Shown: positions 32,151-40,218 of the stretch, piece after piece
Layout of the letters: each line of letters begins with the position of its first letter
Position numbering within the stretch: position 1 is the first letter of the stretch
From: JANRLJ01 sp033762735
Lineage (GTDB): Bacteria > Chloroflexota > Anaerolineae > Aggregatilineales > Phototrophicaceae
NCBI GenBank assembly: GCA_033762735.1
Contig: JANRLJ010000134.1
Span: forward strand, 16,215 to 80,214
Reading direction: 5' to 3'
DNA: 64,000 nt
The notes under the pieces: generated by a model
The model's input: the letters and a program-made list of their open reading frames with translations, nothing else
The model's database searches: none
What the model was told of the DNA's origin: nothing
Program-made: the position numbers and the translations under genes

Positions 32151-32949
32151 TGATCTTCACGCCGTTTATGAAGCGCTTTACCGGGCACAGCAGCGTGGTG
32201 AAGCTGTTGCATTGGCGACCGTCGTCCATACGCACGGTTCGATGCCGCGCCACGCCGGGAGCAAACTGGTGGTGCGGGCTGATGGAACAATCGTCGGTAC
32301 GGTCGGCGGGGGCGCGATGGAAGCGCTGGTCATCAAAGAGGCATTGGCCGCGCTGGATGATGGTCAGACGCGCCTTAAGACCTACACCCTCAATAGCCTC
32401 GACGATGGCGATCCCGGCGTTTGCGGTGGGACAGCACAGATATTTATCGAGCCGGTGGGTCGTGCGCCAACCCTGCTTGTGATCGGCGGCGGGCATGTTG
32501 GCAAAGCGCTGGCCGAACTCGGAAAATGGGCGGGGTATCGTGTCTGTCTGTCCGATGATCGCCCTGAATTCTGCAACAGCGATTATGCCCCTGGGCTTGA
32601 TTCCTACCTCATCTGTAAACCTGGTGAAATCACACAACACGTTGCGATTAATGGACAGACCTACGTCGCTGCTGTGACGCGCGGGCTTCCGGTCGATCTC
32701 AATTTGATCCCGGCGCTGCTGGCAACCAACGCGCCCTATATCGGTCTGATCGGAAGCCGCCGCCGCTGGACGATCACGGTAAAGGCACTGGAGGAACAGG
32801 GAATAACTCCTGAACAGCTTGCCCGGGTGCGTGCCCCGATTGGTCTGGAACTGCAAGCGGAGACACCCAAAGAGATTGCACTGAGCATTTTAGCTGAAAT
32901 TGTGATGATTCGACGGGGTGGAACCGGGAAACCGATGAGTCTACCCTAA
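32143..32949 (+). CDS. xdhC: XdhC/CoxI-family molybdenum hydroxylase maturation factor
   Basis: The 268-residue protein has the N-terminal XdhC/CoxI domain (LATVVHTHGSMPRHAGSKLVV, GTVGGGAMEALV, VCGGTAQIFIEP) and a C-terminal Rossmann domain (LLVIGGGHVGKALAELGKW, YIGLIGSRRRW). XdhC binds molybdenum cofactor, guards its sulfurated or selenated form and inserts it into xanthine-dehydrogenase-like enzymes. The genes for that enzyme follow at 34.1 and 38.0 kb. The start ATG lies just inside the end of the preceding membrane-protein gene. Confidence 0.92.
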   Translation: MSDDLHAVYEALYRAQQRGEAVALATVVHTHGSMPRHAGSKLVVRADGTIVGTVGGGAMEALVIKEALAALDDGQTRLKTYTLNSLDDGDPGVCGGTAQIFIEPVGRAPTLLVIGGGHVGKALAELGKWAGYRVCLSDDRPEFCNSDYAPGLDSYLICKPGEITQHVAINGQTYVAAVTRGLPVDLNLIPALLATNAPYIGLIGSRRRWTITVKALEEQGITPEQLARVRAPIGLELQAETPKEIALSILAEIVMIRRGGTGKPMSLP

Positions 32950-33063
32950 CAAAAGTGCCCCTGCTTATGGAAAAATTAGACAGAGGTGGATGACGACATC
33001 CCACGCCAGTCGCTCAACCCGCCCTCATCGGTGGAAGTACACAGCGTTCTTGAAGGCATTTTT

Positions 33064-33687
33064 GTGGTCAAAATACTTTGCATCAGTGATACCGTCATGC
33101 CACAGTTGGAAAGTGCGGCCAATCTGCGCCGCCGCTACAACGACATCCAACTCGTGGTCAGTTGTGGGGATATGCCCGCCGTCTATCTTGAGTTTATCGT
33201 TTCCGTCCTGAATGTGCCGTTGTTTTATGTGCGAGGCAACCACGACGAGCGTTACGATGAGTATCCACCAGGAGGAGAGAATCTGCATCGACGGGTGCTG
33301 GAATACGAGGGGATGACCTTCGCCGGGCTGGAAGGTTCTATCAGCTACAACGAGGGTAAAGTTCAGTACTCCGAAGCGGACATGCTCAAGATGGTGATCG
33401 GGTATGGGCCCCGGCTGAGCTATCGCCGCCTGCGCAGCGGATACGGGGTCGATGTCCTCATCACGCATTCGCCGCCGAAGGGCATCCACGATGCTGATGA
33501 TCTGCCCCACACCGGGTTAAAAGCGCTGCTGCGTTTCCTCGATTGGTATCGCCCCCGTTATATGCTGCACGGCCACGTCCATACCTATGATCGGCGTAAA
33601 CAAACGCAAACCCAGTATCTCGATACCATGGTCATCAACATCAACCCGATTACAGTGCTCGACATTGAGCCAATGGGGAAGGGGTAA
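33064..33687 (+). CDS. Calcineurin-like metallophosphoesterase with altered first motif
   Basis: The 207-residue phosphoesterase-fold protein has VSCGDMP (GD), VRGNHDERYD (GNHD), LITHSPP (H) and LHGHVH (GHxH). The first motif, normally DxH, reads ISDTVMP: Val replaces the His. This lowers metal affinity in principle but is tolerated in some subfamilies. I place the start at GTG 33064 because GAAGG lies 7 nt before it; the frame is open to a GTG at 32986. It lies between xdhC and the HEAT-repeat gene. The substrate is unknown. Confidence 0.8.
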   Translation: MVKILCISDTVMPQLESAANLRRRYNDIQLVVSCGDMPAVYLEFIVSVLNVPLFYVRGNHDERYDEYPPGGENLHRRVLEYEGMTFAGLEGSISYNEGKVQYSEADMLKMVIGYGPRLSYRRLRSGYGVDVLITHSPPKGIHDADDLPHTGLKALLRFLDWYRPRYMLHGHVHTYDRRKQTQTQYLDTMVININPITVLDIEPMGKG

Positions 33688-33690
33688 GCG

Positions 33691-34122
33691 ATGCACAAAT
33701 CCGACGTTGAAATCATCACCCTGCTGGAAAGCCCCGAAGCACGCAAACGCGGGTTAGGTCTGACGTTGGTCGGCAAAATGCTGTGCTATGCGGCACTGGA
33801 ACACACGATGGCCGCGCTGCGAGAGGAAGATGTGGAACTGCGCGAACGGGCGGCATGGGCGCTGGATCAACTGTGCAGCCCGGTCAGCGTCCCGGCACTC
33901 GTCGAAGCTTTGAACGATCCCGTCTTTGGAGTGCGTTCCAATGCAGGCTGGGCGCTGGTACATCTGGCGCAGCGCACAATTGCAAATCTGGTCGTGCCCG
34001 ATGTAATTGATGTGCTGGCGGGCAGCCAGAACGAGGATGCGCGTCAGATGGCGTTTCTGGTGCTGCACCACATTGGTGGCGAGGAAGCCACCGATGCGAT
34101 TCGTCGATATTGGAAGCAATAG
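33691..34122 (+). CDS. HEAT-repeat protein
   Basis: The 143-residue all-helical protein consists of about four HEAT/PBS-lyase-type repeats: ALEHTMAALREEDVELRERAAWAL, VPALVEALNDPVFGVRSNAGWAL and VPDVIDVLAGSQNEDARQMAFLVL are the clearest units (each quoted in part). Such repeats bind proteins or peptides. It starts 3 bp after the phosphoesterase and ends 11 bp before the FAD/iron-sulfur subunit. Short HEAT proteins occur as chaperone-like or assembly factors; here a role in hydroxylase assembly is only a guess from position. Confidence 0.8.
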   Translation: MHKSDVEIITLLESPEARKRGLGLTLVGKMLCYAALEHTMAALREEDVELRERAAWALDQLCSPVSVPALVEALNDPVFGVRSNAGWALVHLAQRTIANLVVPDVIDVLAGSQNEDARQMAFLVLHHIGGEEATDAIRRYWKQ

Positions 34123-34133
34123 GCATTCAGCAT

Positions 34134-35561
34134 ATGTGGAAACAATACTTTACAGTCGCGTCTGTTACAGAAGCCCTTGAACTGCTGGCATCACACGGGG
34201 AGCGTGCTCGTATCATCGCGGGTGGTACGGATATCCTGATTGAGCTGGAACGCGGCCAGCGCCCCAACCTTGATGTGCTGATTGATATTACCCGCATCCC
34301 CGAATTGACAGAAATTACGCGGCACGGTGACGAAATCCGACTGGGTGCGCTCGTCACACATAATCAGGTGGTCGGAAGCAACCTGCTGGTTGAGTGCGCC
34401 TTACCACTCGCACAGGCCTGCTGGGAGGTGGGCGCGCCCCAAATTCGTAACCGTGCTACTGTCGCGGGTAATCTGATTACGGCTTCGCCCGCCAACGATA
34501 CGATTACGCCGCTGATGGCGCTGGGGGCGGTGGTTCAGCTTTCATCGCTTGATGGTGAGCGAACGGTGCCCCTGTCACAGTTCTACACAGGCGCCCGCCG
34601 CACTGTCATGCGGCCTGATGAACTGCTCACCGGGATTACCTTCCCTGGGCTGGCTGAACATGAGCGCGGGATTTTCCTCAAACTTGGATTGCGACGTGCT
34701 CAGGCGATTTCGGTTGTGAACGCAGCAGTGATTCTGGCGATGGATGTTGATGTCGTAACGAAGGCGACAATCACGCTGGGTAGTGTCGCGCCGACGATTA
34801 TTCGCATCCCTGTTGCAGAAAATGCGCTGATTGGTCGAGCGCTCACGCCAGAGACTATCAACGAGGCATCCCGGCTGGCGGCAGCAACCCCCACGCCTAT
34901 CGACGACATTCGTGGGACAGCCGCTTATCGGGTAGAAATGGTCCGGGTGCTGGTGCGGCGTGCGCTGCGCACACTGGCAGCGAACCAGCAGGCACAGTCG
35001 TGGCCGCAGCAGCCCGCCATGCTCTGGGGCGAGGACGAAGGCCAACCTTCAGCCCAGGTACAAGCCTCCAACCACAGCGACCACGAGCCAATTGAATTTA
35101 TGCTGAATGGTCAGCCCACACGCCTTACCAGTGGGCAGCATAAAACCTTGCTGCGCCTGCTGCGGGAAGATGCAGGGTTAATCGGCACAAAAGAGGGCTG
35201 CGCGGAAGGGGAGTGCGGTGCGTGTACCGTCTTCATGGACGGGGCAGCGGTGATGGCATGTATGGTGGCAGCACCACGCGCTCATGGAACAGATGTGGTG
35301 ACGATTGAAGGGTTGAAGCATGAAGACGCGCTTCACCCGCTTCAGCAGACGTTCATCGACCAGGGCGCGGTGCAGTGCGGCTACTGCACATCGGGGTTCG
35401 TGATGGCAGGCGCAAAGCTGCTGGAAGAACAACCGCAGCCAACTCTGGAGCAAATTCAGCAGAGTATCAGCGGAAATTTGTGTCGCTGTACAGGATATTA
35501 TAAGATCATTCAAGCATTTATGGACGCGGCAGACTACTCGCAAACGCCACAGGAGGCATGA
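34134..35561 (+). CDS. Fused FAD-binding and [2Fe-2S] subunit of a molybdenum hydroxylase
   Basis: The 475-residue protein joins two xanthine-dehydrogenase subunits. Residues about 1-170 are the FAD domain (RIIAGGTDILIELERGQ, IRNRATVAGNLITASPANDT), and about 175-285 the CO-dehydrogenase flavoprotein C-terminal domain. After a linker, about 320-390 is a plant-type [2Fe-2S] domain (GTKEGCAEGECGACTVFMDG) and 395-470 the four-helix [2Fe-2S] domain (QCGYCTSG, GNLCRCTGYYKI). All eight cluster Cys are present. The order FAD then iron-sulfur is the reverse of eukaryotic xanthine dehydrogenase. It should pair with the molybdenum subunit at 37.9 kb. The ATG at 34134 was chosen; a TTG lies 24 bp upstream. 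Confidence 0.9.
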   Translation: MWKQYFTVASVTEALELLASHGERARIIAGGTDILIELERGQRPNLDVLIDITRIPELTEITRHGDEIRLGALVTHNQVVGSNLLVECALPLAQACWEVGAPQIRNRATVAGNLITASPANDTITPLMALGAVVQLSSLDGERTVPLSQFYTGARRTVMRPDELLTGITFPGLAEHERGIFLKLGLRRAQAISVVNAAVILAMDVDVVTKATITLGSVAPTIIRIPVAENALIGRALTPETINEASRLAAATPTPIDDIRGTAAYRVEMVRVLVRRALRTLAANQQAQSWPQQPAMLWGEDEGQPSAQVQASNHSDHEPIEFMLNGQPTRLTSGQHKTLLRLLREDAGLIGTKEGCAEGECGACTVFMDGAAVMACMVAAPRAHGTDVVTIEGLKHEDALHPLQQTFIDQGAVQCGYCTSGFVMAGAKLLEEQPQPTLEQIQQSISGNLCRCTGYYKIIQAFMDAADYSQTPQEA

Positions 35562-35564
35562 CGG

Positions 35565-35957
35565 ATGAGCAATGATGGTTCTAACAAAAGTTCGCTGAAT
35601 GCGTTTCTACCGGTAATCGGTCTTTTACTGGCGCTGGCATTGGGCGCGGTTGCTTACGTGTTGTCTGCGCCAGCCCACGATTTTCTGATGCAGAACGTCA
35701 GTGGTGTACCCGATCAACCCGAAGTGCAGTATGTCGTGGCCGGTGTGCTGTGGCTGCTGCTGCTGCTGCTATCGGGCATGATCTATGCGATGTTCGCACC
35801 CAAGCCGACCAAAACGGCCTCTGAGGCGCAGTTGAAAAAAGAAAAAATCGAGATGCAGAAAGAAGCCGTGGCCCGTAAGAAGCGTCAGCAGGAGATCAAC
35901 CGCAACATGGCGCGCGAACGCGAGGCGCGTGAGAAGCAGGGAACGAAAAAACGTTAA
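35565..35957 (+). CDS. Small membrane protein with basic coiled-coil tail
   Basis: The 130-residue protein has two membrane helices (about 12-32 and 57-78) separated by a short outside loop, and a cytoplasmic tail of about 50 residues that is strongly charged and helical (KKEKIEMQKEAVARKKRQQE). No family is recognised. It starts 3 bp after the FAD/iron-sulfur subunit and is followed by a strong terminator, so it closes the xdhC-to-FAD-subunit operon. It might tether a complex to the membrane, but this is speculation. Confidence 0.75.
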   Translation: MSNDGSNKSSLNAFLPVIGLLLALALGAVAYVLSAPAHDFLMQNVSGVPDQPEVQYVVAGVLWLLLLLLSGMIYAMFAPKPTKTASEAQLKKEKIEMQKEAVARKKRQQEINRNMAREREAREKQGTKKR

Positions 35958-35974
35958 TCCACGAGAGGAGGACG

Positions 35975-36005
35975 AACGGCTGCCCACATGACGGCAGCCG
36001 TTTTT
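35975..36005 (+). terminator. Strong rho-independent terminator between 35957 and the 593-residue gene
   Basis: AACGGCTGCC (35975-35984) and GGCAGCCGTT (35993-36002) form a perfect 10-bp stem with an 8-nt loop, then more T. An ATG at 35988 lies in the loop and an AGGAGG sits at 35966-35971, so the structure could also act on translation of the next gene. Confidence 0.85.
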
Positions 36006-36008
36006 GAT

Positions 36009-37790
36009 ATGGATCGAACCGTACCGAAGACGGGCAGCGAAGAAATTCAGCTTTACATGCGCACGTACTATTCGCTGCTGCGTTCGACTGATCTGATTCA
36101 GATCGAGACACTGGTGGAAAGCCACACGGCGATGGAGTCGTCCCTTCACGTCGGGGCGCGCCAGCCGCAGCCGGACATCGCCGCGCTGACCTATACAAGC
36201 CTGCGCCTGCCGGATGTGATGCCCGACGTAAAAACTATCGTGATCGGACAGATTGAAAAGTCATTCACGGAAGCCGGCTATGCAGATGTCTCCAACTGGC
36301 AGCGCGTGTATTCGCCGGGACGCCGTCGCCGCGTCCATTTTGATGGGCTGCATACCCTGGCTGTGTTCATCGCCAGCCGTTCGGATATTGATGATCTGGT
36401 GCCGATGCTCACTGCTTATCAGATCGAGTGGAACAAGATGCACCTGCTGCTGCAAAGCGAAGTGGCAAGGCTGTTTCTTTCTCAGCAGCGTGAGCCGGGG
36501 GCGGCAGTGACCAGCGGTGAACGAACGCTGCTGGCGACGGTGCTCCAGGTGAGCGAGGAAGATATTGCCCGCTTGCAGTTTATCTGGGCGAAGGATTTTA
36601 TCGGGACACTCCGTAAAATCGCAGCAGGGCGCAAGCTGCTTGGGCTGCGCCTACTGGCTTCCAGTGTGGCGGATTACCGCAAGGCGACGGTTTACTGGTG
36701 GCACGAACTGGAAGATCAGGCCGAGGCAGTGAACGCTGACCCGGAACAGCGTCCGGTCTATTTCGTCTCCAGCAACACCCATTCCCTCGCCAATCTGCTC
36801 AGTGGATACGCATGGCGCAGCGAAGAAGGTATTCTGAACTATATCAATGCCAAAGGACACGAAACACTTCTGGACGAATATCGCATCATCCGCGAGGGTG
36901 GGCGCACCAACTTGCAAAATTTCCTCTATTATGTGCTGAAAAAGTATATCGCCGATGGAGGTGACGTTGTCCGCAAACAGATTGCGGCGGATGAGCGTGA
37001 GGTCGGCGTTCACCGCGTCCCGAACAGACATGGGTTCCAGATCGAAGCGCAGATCATGGAACTGAGTAAACTACGGTCGGACTGGCTTGACCCGCGTTTG
37101 TGCGACGGTGTCGAACACGCGATGCTGGCGGAAAGCGACGCGCTCATCCTCAACATTGATTATCCGCTGGGGCTGGCCGCCTATGAAGTCATGAGCCGTG
37201 TGACTGAGCGTGTGGGGCATCTGCTTGGTGTTTATGTGATGGGCAAGGCGGCAACGCTCAATGGGCGGGTCGGTGACGTGATGATCCCCAATGTCGTCCA
37301 TGATGAACATTCGCAGAATACGTATCTGTTCAACAACTGCTTCATCGCGCGTGATGTCGCCCCATACATGGCTTATGGGATGGTGCTGGATAACCAGAAG
37401 GCCATCAGCGCACCGGGCACATTCCTGCAAAATCCCCGTTATATGAGCGTGTTTTACGAAGAAGGCTATACCGACATCGAAATGGAAGCCGGGCCATATC
37501 TCTCGGCGGTGTATGAAGCGTACCGTCCACGCCGCCATCCGCAGAACGAAATCGTCAATCTGTATGGGGTGCCCTTCGACGTTGGCTTTTTGCACTATGC
37601 GTCAGATACTCCGTTTGGGCGCGGGCACAATCTGGGCGTCAGCAATCTTGGCTATATGGGGGTTGACCCGACCTACGCCACAGCCATTGCTATTCTGCGC
37701 CGTATTTTCCAGAAAGAAGCCGAACGCCTGCGCCGCAGACAGGCAGAACACAGTACCCCACAGCCGGAGCGGATTGTGTCGTTCTCTTAG
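36009..37790 (+). CDS. Large uncharacterised protein (DUF6909-like), nucleoside-phosphorylase-like C-terminal half
   Basis: About 593 residues. I associate it with a conserved Chloroflexota family of unknown function. The N-terminal 300 residues are helical with no known motif; around residue 245 is PVYFVSSNTHSLANL. The C-terminal part shows an order of motifs seen in the purine nucleoside phosphorylase/AMP nucleosidase superfamily: MGKAATLNGRVGDVMIPN (compare G-x-A-G-x-L with GD-x-V-x-P), ISAPGTFLQ, a DIEMEAGPYLSA segment (compare the EMES/EMET motif) and LHYASDTPFGRG (compare the SD motif). A purine nucleoside phosphorylase gene and purine-type genes lie nearby. The start is placed after the terminator; 35988 is possible. 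The function is inference. Confidence 0.65.
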   Translation: MDRTVPKTGSEEIQLYMRTYYSLLRSTDLIQIETLVESHTAMESSLHVGARQPQPDIAALTYTSLRLPDVMPDVKTIVIGQIEKSFTEAGYADVSNWQRVYSPGRRRRVHFDGLHTLAVFIASRSDIDDLVPMLTAYQIEWNKMHLLLQSEVARLFLSQQREPGAAVTSGERTLLATVLQVSEEDIARLQFIWAKDFIGTLRKIAAGRKLLGLRLLASSVADYRKATVYWWHELEDQAEAVNADPEQRPVYFVSSNTHSLANLLSGYAWRSEEGILNYINAKGHETLLDEYRIIREGGRTNLQNFLYYVLKKYIADGGDVVRKQIAADEREVGVHRVPNRHGFQIEAQIMELSKLRSDWLDPRLCDGVEHAMLAESDALILNIDYPLGLAAYEVMSRVTERVGHLLGVYVMGKAATLNGRVGDVMIPNVVHDEHSQNTYLFNNCFIARDVAPYMAYGMVLDNQKAISAPGTFLQNPRYMSVFYEEGYTDIEMEAGPYLSAVYEAYRPRRHPQNEIVNLYGVPFDVGFLHYASDTPFGRGHNLGVSNLGYMGVDPTYATAIAILRRIFQKEAERLRRRQAEHSTPQPERIVSFS

Positions 37791-37884
37791 GAAATAGTGC
37801 ATTCCGAGGACATCGTTGGGAGGGGCTACTCGCCGCATCGCCTGTACCTCTCCCTGATTTTCACCGTCTCCTCTCTTAGCAAAG

Positions 37885-37914
37885 TTGGGGGAGAGGGGAG
37901 CAGCCTGCTATAAT
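37885..37914 (+). promoter_or_regulatory. Candidate promoter of the molybdenum hydroxylase large subunit
   Basis: TTGGGG (37885-37890) and a perfect TATAAT (37909-37914) are 18 bp apart, 43 bp before the chosen GTG start at 37957. A C/T-rich stretch near 37869-37877 can pair with GGGAGAGGGGAG near the -35. The position argues against the longer reading frame from 37885. Confidence 0.45.
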
Positions 37915-37956
37915 CGACATAGAACAGGTGATTTGGAACTGCTGGAAGTCTGGGCT

Positions 37957-40182
37957 GTGGCAAAAGAACAAACCGTCGTTATCGGTCAGAGCATGAAGCG
38001 TATCGATGCGCTGGGCAAAGTCACCGGGGAGACACCTTACCCCGGCGATCTTGATATTCCCGGCCAACTGTGGATGAAGCTGCGTTTCAGCGACCGGGCA
38101 CATGCGCGTGTTGTCTCGATTGATACGACCGCTGCGGAAGCCATGCCCGGTGTCGTCGCGGTTTATACGGCAAAGGACATCCCCGTCAACGAGTACGGTC
38201 TGGTGACGAAGGATCAGCCGGTGCTGTGCGGGCCGGGAAGCACGATCCCCGGCGCGGATGTGGTGCGCTGCTATATGGACTGCATTGCGGTGGTGGTGGC
38301 CGAAACCGAAGCACAGGCGGCGGAAGCTTGCCACATGATTGAAATTGACTATGAGGATTTGCCGCCGCTGTTCGACCCGGTGGACGCGATGCAGCAAGGC
38401 GCTCCGCAGATTCAGTTGAACGTCCCCAATAACATTCTCGCCCGCTACCGTATTCGCAAAGGGGATATAGAAGCGGGTTGGGCACAGGCTGAGGTGATCG
38501 TCGAAGGCGAATACAGCACGGGCTACCAGGAACATGCCTATCTCCAGCCGGAAGCCGGGTTGAGTTACATTGACGAGGAAGGCCGGGTGACGGTGGTCGT
38601 GGCAGGGCAGTGGACGCACGAAGACCTGTGGCAGATTACCCATGCGCTCGATTTGCCGCTTGATCGTGTGCGTGTGGTCTACCCGGCGATTGGTGGCGCG
38701 TTTGGTGGTCGCGAGGATATGTCGGTGCAGATCGTGCTGGCCTTAGCCACCTGGAAATTGCAGCGACCGATCAAGATTCAGTGGAGCCGCGAGGAGTCGA
38801 TTAAATTCCACCACAAGCGCCATCCCATCCGCCTGTGGGCGCGGTGGGGCGCGACCCACGAGGGGAAAGTGGTCGCAGTCGAAGCGCGGGTGATCGGAGA
38901 CGCGGGGCCTTACAATTACACCTCCACGAAGGTGCTTGCGAACGCCAACCTCACCGTGACTGGCCCCTACGAGATTCCCAATATTCACGTCGATACCTAC
39001 GCGGTTCTCACCAACAATATCCCAACGGGTGCGTTTCGTGGCTTTGGTGCGCCGCAGGCCGCCTTCTGTGCCGAGGGGCAGATGAACAAGCTGGCTTTGG
39101 CGCTTGGCATGGATCCGCTGGAACTGCGTTTGAAGAATTCCATACAAGAGGGCAGTATTCTTTCCGTCGGCACACCACTCCCTGCCGGAGTCAGTATGCC
39201 GCAGGTGTTGGAAGCTGCTGGCCGCGAAAGCTGGTGGGAGCAGACTTCGACCGGGTGGAAGCGCAATTCAGCAGCGTTATCGACAGCTTCGCATTTAAGG
39301 CGCGGCATCGGCATCGCTGCCGGGTTTAAAAATGTCGGCTACAGCTTTGGCTACCCGGAACATTCCTGGGCGGCGGTCGAACTGCGCGGGAAGGCACAGA
39401 TCGAAGAAGTCATTGTGCGACAGGCGGGCGCAGACGTAGGGCAGGGAGCGCACACGGCCTTTATGCAGATGGCCGCGGATGCGGTCGGTGTGCCGTTCGA
39501 GTGTATCAGACTTGAGGCCTCAGACACCGCCTTTACCGAGTCATCGGGTAGTGCATCTGCATCACGACTGACATTTATGGCTGGAAACGCCATTCGCGGT
39601 GCGGCGCAGATCGCACTGGAAAAATGGAAAAGCGAAGAACGTCCGGCGATTGGCGAGTTTATGTACCGCCCACCGAAAACTACGCCGTATGATCCCATGA
39701 CGGGCAAGAGTGAGCCAAACTTTGCCTATGGATACGCGGCGCAGGCCGTTGTGGTAGAAGTGGACATCGAAACCGGGCACATCCATATTCTGAAAGTTGT
39801 GGCCGTCAACGATGTTGGGCGTGCTGTGAATCCGCAGCAGGTGGTCGGGCAGATCGAAGGCGCAGTGGTGCAGGCCGCGGGATACGCACTGATGGAGAAT
39901 CTCGTCTCACACGAAGGTCGTATCCTGAATCCGTATCTTTCGACCTATCTCATTCCGACGGTTCTCGATGTGCCAACGGAGGTGAAATCGGTCGTGCTCG
40001 AATATCCCGATCCGCTCGGTCCCTGGGGAGCGCGCGGTATGGCCGAGATGCCGATGCTGCCGCTGGCGCCCGCGATTGCTGCGGCGGTGTATGATGCAAC
40101 GGGCGTCTGGTTGGATCATCTGCCTTTTACGCCGGATCGAGTCGTGGCGGCGCTGCGGGCAGCAGGTGTGGACAGCGAGTAG
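37957..40182 (+). CDS. Molybdenum hydroxylase large (molybdopterin) subunit, XdhA/CoxL-like
   Basis: The 741-residue subunit of the xanthine dehydrogenase/aldehyde oxidase family has SMKRIDALGKVTGETPYPGDL at the start, the Gly-rich cofactor segment AIGGAFGGRED, GAFRGFGAPQAAFCAEGQMN, GADVGQGAHTAFMQMAAD and the C-terminal WGARGMAEMPMLPLAPAI. The last contains the Glu that acts as catalytic base in the family (GxGE in xanthine dehydrogenase). Together with the FAD/[2Fe-2S] subunit it should hydroxylate a heterocycle. Xanthine or another purine is favoured by the purine markers in the window. The GTG at 37957 was chosen because GGAAG precedes it and because a promoter lies upstream. Confidence 0.9.
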   Translation: MAKEQTVVIGQSMKRIDALGKVTGETPYPGDLDIPGQLWMKLRFSDRAHARVVSIDTTAAEAMPGVVAVYTAKDIPVNEYGLVTKDQPVLCGPGSTIPGADVVRCYMDCIAVVVAETEAQAAEACHMIEIDYEDLPPLFDPVDAMQQGAPQIQLNVPNNILARYRIRKGDIEAGWAQAEVIVEGEYSTGYQEHAYLQPEAGLSYIDEEGRVTVVVAGQWTHEDLWQITHALDLPLDRVRVVYPAIGGAFGGREDMSVQIVLALATWKLQRPIKIQWSREESIKFHHKRHPIRLWARWGATHEGKVVAVEARVIGDAGPYNYTSTKVLANANLTVTGPYEIPNIHVDTYAVLTNNIPTGAFRGFGAPQAAFCAEGQMNKLALALGMDPLELRLKNSIQEGSILSVGTPLPAGVSMPQVLEAAGRESWWEQTSTGWKRNSAALSTASHLRRGIGIAAGFKNVGYSFGYPEHSWAAVELRGKAQIEEVIVRQAGADVGQGAHTAFMQMAADAVGVPFECIRLEASDTAFTESSGSASASRLTFMAGNAIRGAAQIALEKWKSEERPAIGEFMYRPPKTTPYDPMTGKSEPNFAYGYAAQAVVVEVDIETGHIHILKVVAVNDVGRAVNPQQVVGQIEGAVVQAAGYALMENLVSHEGRILNPYLSTYLIPTVLDVPTEVKSVVLEYPDPLGPWGARGMAEMPMLPLAPAIAAAVYDATGVWLDHLPFTPDRVVAALRAAGVDSE

Positions 40183-40218
40183 CGAGCGAATAACGTTGGT
40201 GAGACGAGTACGATTGCC

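Noticed and set aside
37885..37956. N-terminal extension of the molybdenum large subunit
   Set aside because: The extra 24 codons overlap a promoter and have no family similarity; GTG 37957 fits better.
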